A DNA stretch of 64,000 nucleotides from Acheta domesticus (taxonomy: Eukaryota; Arthropoda; Insecta; Orthoptera; Gryllidae): assembly GCA_031308135.1 (NCBI GenBank), contig JAHLJT010000631.1, positions 213,417,065-213,481,064 on the forward strand, read 5' to 3'. This document shows, piece by piece, positions 34,454-45,560 of this stretch. Position 1 is the first letter of the stretch; the number at the start of each line of letters is the position of its first letter. The position numbers and the translations under genes were made by a program. The notes beneath the pieces are model-generated. The model searched no databases. It was not told the DNA's origin and worked only from the letters and a program-made list of their open reading frames with translations.

Positions 34454-36180
34454 GACGGCGGCTGTGGAGAGCGCCGCGGGCGACGGGTGGTGCGGCGCCG
34501 CGAAGGCCGGCGGCGTGGGCGTGGAGGCCGGCGTGGAGTCGCGCTCGCCGGCGGCGGGGCCCGGCGCGGGGGCGGGGGCGGGGCCGGCCGCGTCCCCCGG
34601 GCTGCTGTCCGGGCTGCTCGCGGCGGGGGCCAGCAGGCCGCGCAGGTCGCTGAAGGAACACGTAGCTCGGGCCTGGGGGCCGCGCGCCTCCGGGAGAGCG
34701 ACCGCGGCTGGGGCACGGCGATACGCGGGCGTCAGCGCCTCTTCATGCAGCCAAGCCACGCTGCTGCCGCTGGGTCACGACCGCCCACAACGCGGTAGCA
34801 TGGCGCACGACTTCGTCGCCGATGACAACGTCGAGAAAGGCAGTCTTCTCATAAAGTAATGTCTAGTAGGACGTCATTCAATTGCATACCTAAGCACTAG
34901 GTAATATAAAACTCCAATTATATAAAATGAACCATTGACAAAATTTAACAATGTATCTGTCTTCAGTGTCACTCGAGGAAATGCAGTTCAGTGGCTTCAC
35001 TGACACAATATAGTACTCGCACTTTGTTCGTTCGCACTGTCAATGCAAAATTAATTCAGAATTCACTAAAAAACAATGTCAAAAATCTTACATTTCAAAA
35101 ATACCAAGAATTTAAGGTAACAGCAAGTACCTTTAACTCGGCGCTGTGATGCCTGGCGTCTTCTGTCACAGTCGTGAGCCGGTGGCAGCTGGCCAGGAGG
35201 TACGCAGCGTCTTGCGTCTGGCACGCGCACGTGGCTGCGAGTGACGCAGGCCTCCGGCTGGCGACCGCCACACGTGACCGCGACGCGACGGCGGCGGCGG
35301 CGGCAGCACTTCACAGCAACACCACAGACGGCGGCGCCAACGGGCGGCGGTGGGCAGCTCGCCTCGGAGCGACCGCTGGCGGGCAGACGGCGGCGGTGGC
35401 AGCGGCGCGGCCCGTTCGACCGACCCGCTCAGGCTCAATTAGCCGCACAACACCGGGGGCACGAGTGGCGTTTTTCTCCTGCTGGACCTGCCCGCTCCGG
35501 CCACTGGCGGCCTGATGAAGTCCATTGCCGCGCCGGTAGCCGCCCCTCCCCTCCCCCTCCATCGCCCGCCCGTCCACGCTCCTCGCCCCCCTCCCCCGCC
35601 GCGCGCCGCTGCCCGGGCTCCCCCCACTACCCCCGCGCCACCCCGCCGCCGCGCCGCCGGATCAATCGCGGCTCCCCATTGGCCGCGCGCCGCGCCGGGC
35701 GCCTCCCACCACGGGCTGCAAGTCACGGTATGAAAGGCGGAGTTGCAGTTTGAAAGGGCACGAAGGCGGAGCCTGAGGGGGCGGAAGGGGGGCTACTTTG
35801 TACATGATGAGAGCTGTGAATAAAGGCACAAACATCGCGCGGGTGGGTGGAGGGAGGGAGGGTTGCGCGGAGGAAAAGGGAGAGGAAGCGGAGGCGGCGG
35901 CCGAGAGAGGCCGCGCGCGAGCCACGCCAGGAGTCTGGTCCAGGTCACGCCTCTGGTTTTTTGCTCCGTTTTATTTCCTTCCCAACTCATATCTGGGCGG
36001 AGGGCGCGCCGTGCGCGGGCGGAGAACAAACGGAAAGCTTTGCCTCGGCGGCGGCCGCTGCCTCTCGCTCGCCGCCCCCAGTGGTTTCCCCGCCCCGCGC
36101 CCCACGCCACTCGCCCCGCGCCCCGCACCGCGCTCTCCTCGCTGCCCGCGCTCTCGGCGATCTGATGAGGCGAGGAAGAG
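34454..36180 (-). promoter_or_regulatory. CpG island at the 5' end of the homeobox gene
   Basis: Dense CpG sequence extends upstream of exon 1, with strongest blocks at 34454-34800 and 35150-36180 and an AT-rich gap at 34860-35090. It is the likely promoter/5' UTR region on the minus strand. A donor-like AAAG|GTACTT at about 35131 (minus strand) could end a 5' exon, but its phase does not match the possible acceptor at 34651, so I do not call one. The many open frames are low-complexity Arg/Ala/Pro. Confidence 0.5.
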
Positions 36181-36189
36181 CCTCTTCAC

Positions 36190-37245
36190 ACGCGTGGAAG
36201 GAGAATGTGGTTGGGAAGGGCGATTCAAAGGATAGACGAATGTGGAAGCAGCGATAGGACAGGAGAAAAAGGATTTCGTTGAGATAAAGGAGACGGCATC
36301 TGAAACAATGTTGTGGGCGAAGAACATAAAGACATTAGTTGAGATGGAGAACGACTGGTATGTGCAGCGTGAAAGAAACGAAATAAGCCGAGATTACCTG
36401 TATGGCGACCTACACGTTACATGCGTAGGGTGGATTCAGGGAAGCTAGGAAATTACGGCTATTGTTAAAGAATGCCCGACGATGTGCAGAGATGAGATGA
36501 GAGCGATAGTCTTGGAGAGAGGTAGAGCAGCAGAGGATGATTGACACTAAAGGGGTGGAATAAGAACAGAAGCGCATACCATTGCGGTGAGCGGCTTGGA
36601 GCAGGGGCTGCAACGGATACGGGAAGGCATTTGTTTGAAAGCAGAGCGGCGGGGAATTTGAAAGTGGAGGAGGACGTGGTGGTGACGATAGGGAATGGGG
36701 GTGAGTCTGTTGATACAGCTCAAATAACGCAGGAGTCATGGGAAAAAAATGCCCGTGAGGACGCACGAGTGAAATAACGCATGAATGAATGAGCAGGTTG
36801 TAAATAACTGATAGTGGCGAAGGAAAGGGAGGAACGATACGTCATGACGCGGATCTACATTAGAATCACTGCAGTAGCCAATTTTGCGAGGAAGCCCGAT
36901 AACCGAATATTCAATGTAAGAACATTCAAGACTGGTGTTTATCTTTCTACATAACGTTTTGTGAAAGCCGGAATTTTAATACATTTTCATCTCAACTCAA
37001 CGTGAAATCCTTGATTCCGTTTAGATGTATAAAATGTTTAGACTCTACGTAATTTAGTTTACCGAACAGCTGCTAAGTGAAAATCATGAATTGAACCCAC
37101 AATATTAAGCCGTATTACATCTAATTTTGAGAGGAGCATTGTCACCCTACCTCCGTGACTACACGGATGGCAAATTAATCACAAGGGCGAAAGGAGAAGG
37201 AATTCAGAGACTAGGACAGGATTTTGAGATCAACGTAGATATGTA
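36190..37245. other. Purine-rich to AT-rich spacer
   Basis: The first part (36190-36780) is rich in GA and open on both strands, but the frames have no recognisable domain. The rest is ordinary AT-rich sequence. No gene is called. Confidence 0.4.
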
Positions 37246-37249
37246 GAGG

Positions 37250-37805
37250 TTAGGGAGAGAATTTTTATGCCCTAAAATATCTTGAATAATGCTTTTAAAA
37301 ATATGGATTTATGACCTAAAATTTGCAAAATATGCACATTAATATGCAATTAAAACTAACAATTTTTATTTTCCTCTGTAAACGATTCTTGATAAAATTG
37401 AGAAGCATGCTCGGAATGAACAGATATATTTTTGGTGCAAACGTAATATAATCTACCTAATTTCGCGGGAAAAATAATTGAAGTAAATATTCACTTTAGT
37501 GAAGTACTTGTATGTCTTGTTGCATTTCTTCTGTCTGGTTTTAAAAATTATATCGAGAAAAATTATATCCTACAGTTGCAAAATAATTTTTCACGTATAG
37601 AAGACAAAAAGAACGCAGTCTGTGACAAGCTCTTTCAAATCAATGAACGCTCACGACTAAATATATTCTACGAGAAAATGAAACGTTTTAAAGATAAGTT
37701 TTAATTTTAACGAAATATACAAATGATGTGCATATAAATACAAGAATCTGCTTCAACAGGAAATATCGACCAAATATACACGTACATGCACTAACGAATT
37801 AATCT
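37250..37805 (-). repeat. Unclassified dispersed repeat, minus copy
   Basis: This is the inverse of 33025-33515, slightly longer because of an insertion around 37710-37780 (minus orientation, between the TTAGTGCAT and ACTTATCT blocks). The two copies bracket exon 1 and its CpG island. Confidence 0.75.
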
Positions 37806-37959
37806 ACAAACTATCGAATTCTAACCAAATGCCACGAAATTTCACTTAGCTATGCCCTGAAGCAATGGAGAAAAGTATGCAAAATCATAGAAACCCGCAC
37901 CCTAATGGTCAGAGCGTGTGTCAGTCTGAAGCAGCGAAACAGCGCAGCCAACAACGAAA

Positions 37960-38590
37960 TGACTTCCCGGAACTGAGGCGCCTCTTCGAGGGTGCGAGGG
38001 CGTCGAATGAGACGGAGCGGCCGAGGAGTGCACCCGGCGTCAGCGGGCAGCGAAAGAGGGGCAACGGAAGCGGAAGAAGACGCGGACACGGGCCGCGGCG
38101 CGAGAGCTTTTCGTTCGCGGGGCGGGGGCGCGGGGCAGGGCCGCGGGGCGGGGGAGAGATAGGGGGCGAGGGGCCGGACCGCGGGGCGGGGGCGCGGGGC
38201 GGGAGCGCGGGGCGGGGCCGCGGGACGGGGCCGCGGGGCGGAACCGCGGGGCGGGGGCGTTGGCGGGGGTGGGGGCGAGGGGCGGGGGTGGGCGGGCTGG
38301 GCTTCCCCGCCGCGCGCCGCCGGGGCGCCCCGCGCGGACCGCGGGGCCGGCCGCAGAAATGCAAACGATGCGCCCCGGACCGCGGTTTGTGTAATCTTGC
38401 CCAGTAATGAATCATTAGATGCCTGAGAGCGAGCGGCGCCGGCGGCGGCCGAGGAGTAAGACTTCACTGGGCGCCGCCGCCGCAGCTCGGCGGAGGCCGC
38501 GCGCAGACTTATTACTCCGGCGCGGGCGGGCGGGCGGGCAGGGCGAGGCGCGGCCAATGAAAGCGCCCCCCCCCCTGCGCGCGCAGTTAA
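37960..38590. promoter_or_regulatory. CpG island with GGGGC-type minisatellite
   Basis: The CpG-rich block contains GCGGGGCGGGGGCGCGGGG-type units over about 38120-38310, with G-quadruplex potential on the plus strand. It is followed by complex sequence (38355-38420) and (CGG)-rich patches. It lies about 3.5 kb upstream of the homeobox gene and may be a distal regulatory island or the promoter of a transcript not visible here. Confidence 0.4.
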
Positions 38591-38976
38591 CTTGAAATTT
38601 TGTAAAGTAAACGCCCCTTGTGGTGTTCATTATTCCGACGCACGAGGCCCAGTGCGATTCTTACGAAAGAACAGGAAACAAAGTGGAGACGAAAGTGGTT
38701 GAGCTGTTGAAGATTGTTTATTTTCCGGCAATCTAGTGAAGTGAAAGGTTGCAGAAATAATTGTACTGGCTTGAATAATATGTCGACGCAATTATATATT
38801 TCAACAACACAATTAGATATAAACTGCATATGATTCTTACAAAGATTACTCGTACGAATGATGTTTCATTTGGATAGTCTCTAGATTCACTTTGATGATA
38901 TTTTTATCTGCGTTCCACATATTTTCTCCATTCCAACTCAACAATTGTGGTACGTGCTCATACCATATTTAAAAGC

Positions 38977-40296
38977 TTTTTACTTTCCCATATACGTACG
39001 TATACACGGAGTGATATACGTAGTATAGGGAAAGTTATGTAATGCTGCGCGAAAAAATGGCCAATTTTCGGCGGAAAAAAATTAATTGCCGGGCCATGAA
39101 AACGAATAAGTGGATAAAACCAGTTGCTAAATTAAGAAAAAAATCCCCTAACACGTGCTGTAGCCAGAAACCCTGTTTTCTAGGTCCTTGATACCGAAAA
39201 CCCAATTGAAAGGAAAACGTCCGTCCGTCCGTCCGTCTGTCTGTCCGTCTGTGAACACTGCTAGCGCCTGAACCATACGTACGATTTCTTCCAAAATGGA
39301 TATTCCCTGGTCGATCTGATTCTAGTCAAAGCTTTGAGATTTTGAAAAAGATTCTTGAAAATTTGGGGGTACTTTATATGAAGCCCCCTGGGGATTTTCA
39401 AAATTTTCTCAAAAACGGCTCCAAATTTTTTCTTTAAACTTTTGATAGGGATAGTGGTAAATGTACTCTATCAATGACGTAAAAGCCATTTTGGTCTATC
39501 GGTTGGTTTTTTCAAAAATTACCAAAATGTAAATTTTTTTACTTGTCTTTCACGTCGTTAATATTTACATTATCTGCGATTTTTTCACATTATTATATTT
39601 ACGAGTATATATGCTTTAAATAATGTCAAGTAAAGTTTCTCGAAAACACTACCGTTTTCTGTGAAAAGTAGCTCAAATTTCGGCATTTTCAGAAATGCTC
39701 AAACGTCATTTTCTCGTATATGGCTGCAATTTTTTTCTTGAAACTTTTGTAACGGATAGTGCTAATTACACTCATTAGTATAGCATAAAGTTTATTTTGA
39801 GTTATTTGTTTGTCTTTTCAAAAATTATATCAATGTAATTTTTTTGAAAGATCTCTCACATCTTTAATATGCACATTATCCGCAATTTGTAAAGATTATT
39901 ATATTTGTGAGCGTAAGTGATTCAAATAACTTCAAATAAAGTATTTTGAAAACTCAAAAATTTTCTGTGAAAATGAGCTTCAAATTTCGCATTTTTAGTA
40001 GTGCTAAAACGCCATTTTCTCTTAAACGGCACATTATTTTTAAAAGAAAATTGCCATTTACGGCTAGGTTTTGTGTTCCTTAATATTCTAAAATTAATAT
40101 TTTTGTTCTAACAATAGGAAACCGAAAAATTAAGAAAATGACAAAAAAATGTACTTTTGGCGATGATAGATGGTAGGTGGCAAGAAAGATGTATGTGGCA
40201 AAGATGGTATGTGGCAATTCCGAATAGCTAGCGAAGACCCAAGGAAATAGAAAACTAATACGGGAAAGTCTGTGCCATTCTGTAGCACCACTAGTT
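38977..40296 (+). mobile_element. Modular element with 305-bp tandem units, copy 1 (two units)
   Basis: The 1320-bp element has a 5' block, two tandem modules and a 3' block. The 5' block starts TTTTTACTTTCCC and forms a hairpin (ACTTTCCC...GGGAAAGT, 38982-39035) around the palindrome ATACGTACGTAT; it also has a (GTCC)n tract at 39220-39252. The modules begin at 39408, 39713 and 40019 (boundary), so the period is 305-306 bp. Each module contains a TTTTTCTT(G/T)AAACTTTTG block, a TTTTTTCAAAAATTA-like block and a final CATTTTCT. The 3' block has ATACGGGAAAGT, inverse to the 5' end, 28 bp inside the end CACCACTAGTT. No transposase or reverse transcriptase is present. A second copy lies at 54415-56007. 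Confidence 0.75.
39220..39252 (+). repeat. (GTCC/GTCT)n tract inside the modular element
   Basis: Eight GTCC or GTCT tetranucleotides in a row. The partner element keeps only a shorter form near 55750-55770. Confidence 0.85.
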
Positions 40297-40679
40297 GAGA
40301 ATGATATATCATCTTTCTCGAGTAACAGAAAAGATGAACTATTTAGCCCAAACTCAAGACGCCCAGTAAAATGGATACATATGGGAAATATACATAGAAG
40401 GAAACCAAAATGTATTCGAAACGAACATGTAACTTCACAGCTACGTGGAATTATTACAGAAATCTATTTGAATTCAAATTGTGAAGATATAAAAGTGGAG
40501 ATAGACTTTTAATGCTGCAGTCCTCCTCCAGTAAACTTATTGATTTTTAAAATAAGTTACAATTTTTTCTCCTATTCTCTCCGTGAAATGTCGCAATGAC
40601 TTCAATTAATATTGCAATCTAAAATTAGAAAATACATTTACGTGTTCGCACTCCCTTCTTAATGCATTCTTAACAAGCA

Positions 40680-40850
40680 GACAGTATCTGAACCATTTCT
40701 TGCGCGCACCGTCGAAGCGGAATGTTCAGATAGGCATCGCGCCTGTCCCTGCGCGCGACGCGGTGACATGCTGAGAGGCGCCACAGCTGCGGGAAGTGAG
40801 GCGTCGGGCAGATGCCCGTACGTCCGCAACCACCGCCTGCTGAGTGGTTT
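40680..40850. other. Small CpG-rich patch
   Basis: A short GC-richer patch with GCGCGC motifs and no coding frame. Otherwise 40300-41850 is AT-rich with nothing recognised. Confidence 0.25.
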
Positions 40851-41859
40851 ATTTATGTATCAGCGATATTAACTTGCTGCGTGGACTCCTACTGTGCTCA
40901 TCATGAAGTGGAGGATCCTTCTAGATTTATCAGGAATAGATTCAGATGGGTGTGAAATTAAGTTATAAGGTCTTGTCAAGAAGTCATCGCGCTTGTAGAA
41001 ATGCGTGAGTGTCACTGTCTCTTGCTGTGTCCGGGAGTATACTATTTCAATTAGCCTACGATAAAAATAAACATTGCATGGGTAGGTTACAGTTCTATAT
41101 GGTATTTTTAAATTTGCGCTTTCTATAATATTGCTGTGTTCTCGGGTAAGCCTGCACTGAAATGAAGATAAATATGTAGTAAATCAAGGGGTATTTAATA
41201 TAAAAAATTATGATAAAAAATATTGTTGCTATCCGACACACTGCCTAAAGTCGTCAGAAGCATTCAACTTGTTTTGCATTTATAGTGAAGAGATTTTGAA
41301 GATGTACTCGTAAAATTCCGTGTTATTTTCCTTATTGTCACATAACGTGAACAAGGAGATACCGACATGGACAACCTTCTAATATGTGAACTATTAATTA
41401 TCTGGTTAACTGATGTATTTTCATATATTATGAGGTCAGTTGACACAGAATATTGACAAATGTAATTCTCAAACAAGGCGTTTTAACACTATCATTTAAA
41501 GCAAATTTACAATGAGATACGCTATCACAATGAGTTATTGAATTCAACTATAATCTTCTGTTTTCAGCATTAAAAGATTTGTTTGTGCCACATCAGCAGC
41601 AGCAACTTTCTTTTTTAGCGTTACTGCCTTTTCCTTTTCATTTGTACACTTTTGTTTTTCGTACATACTCACTACATCTGATATATTATACAACTTATTT
41701 CGCATTCAGAAAACACTTAAGAAAGTCACCTGGTAGGTGGCAAACAGTAGAAAGGTCATTCCCCTTCCTTGTATTTGGCAGACCGTCAACGGCGATTTGA
41801 TGCACTTGAGTTGAACTCCAGTAGCATCCTTTGGAAGCTCTGGGCATTTAGCGCAGAGA

Positions 41860-42255
41860 ACAGCTAGGCGGCGGCGGCCGAGCCAAGGGCATTGTCCGCG
41901 GCGAGGAAACAGTTAGGCCCATCTGCGCGGCCAGCCCTCCGAAGAAGGGCCCGCCGCCCGTGATGGATGTGCGGTGTTTGACAGTTATTTTTCCGCACAC
42001 TTGGGGCCCCGCGGCTTGGCCGTAATGGCTTGAAAGGCCGCTTTAACGCGCAATGATTCGGAACAGAAGCGAGACAAACCGCGCCGTTACGACGCCGATA
42101 ATCGGTGTTAAAACACTCCGCGCGCCGGCGCCCGGGTGGTCTGCGCGGTGTTCCTCCGCGCGGAATCAGCACAGGGGCGCCGCCGCCCCCACGGCGCGCC
42201 AGTGGCACGCACGCCGCAAGGGTCGTTCACCCCGACGCTTTGGCCCGCAGCAACA
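41860..42255. promoter_or_regulatory. CpG-rich block
   Basis: CpG-rich sequence is cut off on its right by the tail of the SINE at 42256. Frames are low complexity. Candidate regulatory island. Confidence 0.35.
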
Positions 42256-42822
42256 GTTGATTGATTGGTTACTTGATTAGTGTTTCCTGGCGCGGTTACA
42301 TCATTGGTCCCGTAAGTGTAGTGAATGTTTTATCGCTGGGGGGGGTTGCTGTGATCTTCCCCTGCTGGATGGCGAGATCTGTGCCGATCTACACGTCGGC
42401 TTGCAGGGTTTCCCCGACCAGGTATCTCTCCAACAGCGAGGCACGGTTCCAGCCGGAACGAGCTCTAAGTTCCCGTCTGGTCTACCGACATGTGTTTGTG
42501 ATGTAGTGCATGCAAGGGTGTGTAAATAAGGGGTGAGAAAAGGGCAGAGGAGGAAAAAGAAAGACCGCGCGCGAGTCGTGGTTCGTTTGCTAGGGTACTG
42601 CTCCTGCATTCGCCTGGTGTTGATCGTAGAAACCACGGAAAAGTACCTACCAGAGCAGCCAGACGTTAGAATTGTCCTCCAGGCAGTTAGAAAGACAGAA
42701 TTGTCCTCCATTCGACCTATCTGTATAGCCAATGTCAAAAATCCTGTCACGTCGGGACTCGAGCTCTAGCACCTTCAGGTCAGAGGCACTGTAGTAACAT
42801 CAATTGAGTCCTAAGCCACATA
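42256..42822 (-). mobile_element. tRNA-derived SINE, copy 1
   Basis: On the minus strand the element starts with a tRNA-like head (GTGGCTTAGGACTCAATTG; degenerate B box GCTCGAGTCC). The body contains CAGGCGAATG and GACCGCGCGC blocks plus a GGAACCGTGCCTCGCTG-like block. It ends with TTACGGGACCAATGA and an (AATC)n-type tail. The order and sequence match 57304-57857, which is in the other orientation. I found no clear target duplication for this copy. Confidence 0.8.
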
Positions 42823-43151
42823 AGCTGGAGCCGTAGAATGAAATTTCTCTCGGCTCTCTTGAAGCAAATGCACTACTAATAATGGGATAGACTCCTGGCC
42901 GAAGCTACGGTTTGTGCTACGTGAGGGGGCCAATATTTTTAAGGGAGTGGAAGCAAGTTTTTATGAAATGAATTTTTCCTACGTAAGCTCTGATGAAACC
43001 GAAAGAATCGCATTAAGATCTTTTGTTAATCGCAGCAGTTGTAAGAAGACACGAAAGGAAGAATATTTAAAAGAAAATGTAAGAAATGTCGTAATTTACA
43101 TATTCCAACGATTTTTGAGAAAGTTTTAACAATATTACTACATCAAGTAAA

Positions 43152-45548
43152 GCTTAAAACCATAAACGATCTAAAAATTCAATTAATAACACCACCAGAA
43201 CCAACTCACTATCCACTAGACCCAAACAAGCATCCGGATATTCTAGATATAGCAATAACTAACACACAAATCAATTTTCACTCAGTTCCTCATTTCTAAC
43301 TAGATTCAGATCACTTACCAGTCGTAATTTCAACACACCAAACCTCTCTCCCGCACATCCCCACCTATGCCCTACACACACAAAATGTCAACTGGTATAA
43401 ATTTAAAAATATTATAAATAATCAAACCCCGCAATTTAAAAACTTAAAAACACCCTTAGAAATAGAACAAGCAATAGCACAACTAAATAATATGATTATT
43501 AATACAATTCAATCACTAAACAAGGACAGACCTCTTTACAGTAATAAACCCACAAACGACAAATTGCCTAAATCCATTTTGGACATAATAAACACCAAAA
43601 ATAAAACAAGACGACTATGGTGACTCACCAGAACACCACAATTAAAAAAAGAATTTAATTTGCTAAATGTAATAACTAAAAAAGCAATAACTGACTACAA
43701 TCATTTAAAATATAACAATCTAATCCAATCCCTCCATACAAATAATAATACACTTTGGCAGTTTACTAAAAATATTTTAAAAAAGAAAACGCCCATCCCA
43801 CCCTTGAGCACTCAATCAGGGAAAACGTTCGCACCATTCGAAAAAGCAGAAGCACTGGCCTATCATTTTGAGCAAATCTTCACTCCAAACAATACCCCAC
43901 CACATCCAGATCATAATAATATCATAAATCTAGCAACAATCCCTAGCTACAATGTTCCACATAAAATTAAGTTCATTTCCCCAACTGAAGTTAAAAACTT
44001 AATAAACAAACTCCAATTAAAAAAGCACCAGGACACGATAAAATAAGCAACATGATACTAAAAACTTTACCCACTCACTCGATAGCCTACCTAAACAACA
44101 TATATAATTCTATACTCAGAACAAGTTACTACCCAATAATCTGGAAAAATTCCAATATAATTCCCATAGCAAAGCCAAACAAAAATCAAAGTATTGTGGA
44201 AAACTATAGACCAATTAACCTTCTTCCATCATTTTCAAAAATTCTTGAAAAACTAATACTCAAAATATTAAATGCCCTTCTGAATAAAACCAAATCAATA
44301 CCTATGCACCAATTTGGATTCACCAGTAAAGTATCTACTTCACATCAGTTGCTCAGACTTTCCGAACACATTCACACAGCTTTTCAAGAGAAAAAACACA
44401 CAATAGCCACATTCATTAACATATCAAAAGCATTTGACAGAGTATGGCACCCAGGGTTGATTTACAAACTCCAATGAATAGGGACACCCAACTATCTAAT
44501 AAAAGTCATAAAAAACTTCATCACAGACAGAACTTTTCACGGTAACGGTCGAAAACCACATATCTAACCCGCGTAAAATAATAGCAGGACTGCCTCAAGG
44601 ATCACCCTTATCGCCTACTCTTTTCAACCTTTATACAGCAGACATACCCACTACATCAGACACACACACAGCACAATTCGCAGATGATACAGTAATCTAC
44701 ACGTCCAGCTACTCAATCAACCTCATCAGAAACAAAATCCAACAACATTTAAACAAAATAGAAGACTGGTCCATTAAATGGAAAATAAAGCTTAACCCGA
44801 CCAAATCAGCAACAAATATCTTCTCACTCAGGCCATTCTCCTCCCCCGCCCCACTCCATATAAATAATAACACAATCCCATGGATTCCACAAAACGAAAC
44901 TATCGAATACCTTGGACTAAATTTCGACACCAGACTAAATTGGAAATCCCACATAACCGAAAAGATAAAACTCACTAAAATAAAGTTAATTCAACTAAAG
45001 CTCTTACTCAATAATAAAAGTAAACTATCATTAAGCAATGCAATAGCCTTATATAAAACAATAATTAGACCCCACATGCTATACGCGTGCGCAATATGGA
45101 TAAATGCCTCACCAACAAACATAAATAGAATTCAAGTGATGCAAAACAAATTCCTCCGAATAGCAACAAATGCTCCCTGGTTCATATCAAATAGACAACT
45201 TCACAAAGAATTGAATCTACCACCTATTACCCATCACATAGCCCACCTCTCTAATAATTTCTTTTCAAATATAAACTCAATACCCCAAGCCGCCCACTAT
45301 AACCTAGCATCAGTCAATTATTTCCCAACCCGTATTAAAAACAGATTCCCACTAGAAACATTTTTAAATATTTTCTCCAGAGAGTAGCTAAAATAGTAGG
45401 TGCTCTATGAGTCCCCTACATCAAATAGTAGTTAGTTTACTAAATAAGTTAGAATAAGAATAGTTATAAGCCAACAAAATACATATGAAAAAGTAATAAA
45501 TTACTGAACTATGTAAATTTCAACAATAAGTAAATAAAATTTAAAAAA
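43152..45548 (+). pseudogene. Jockey-type LINE, 5' truncated and broken
   Basis: The insertion is bracketed by a perfect 12-bp duplication, ACATCAAGTAAA, at 43140-43151 and 45549-45560. It holds the end of an APE-type endonuclease (LDSDHLPVV, near 43305) and most of a reverse transcriptase: RPINLLPSFSKILEK (44210-44255), the block AGLPQGSPLSPTLFNLYTAD (44586-44645) and the FADDTVIYT active site (about 44679-44705). A C-terminal domain reading HMLYACAIW and NAPWFISNRQLHKEL follows, with a stop at 45386, a 3' UTR and an A-rich end. Breaks seen are in-frame stops near 43299, 43620 and 44475 and frameshifts near 44035 and 44540. It is AT-rich with codon use unlike the GC-rich host exons. A related 3' fragment lies at 51369-51915. 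Confidence 0.9.
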
Positions 45549-45560
45549 ACATCAAGTAAA

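Noticed and set aside
34454..34759. Extension of the homeobox frame to a GTG start at 34759
   Set aside because: GTG is not a credible start for an animal gene; the frame upstream of ATG 34453 is open but has no ATG. Kept only as a possible spliced extension.
34031..34798. Plus-strand Arg/Gly-rich frame over exon 1
   Set aside because: Shadow of the minus-strand homeobox exon; no known motif.
36242..36448. Small protein with charged residues
   Set aside because: A purine-rich stretch open by composition; no homologue recognised, and no splice signals checked convincingly.
37850..38557. 235-codon Pro/Arg/Ala-rich minus frame
   Set aside because: Lies over the GGGGC-type repeat in a CpG island; low complexity and equally open on the opposite strand.
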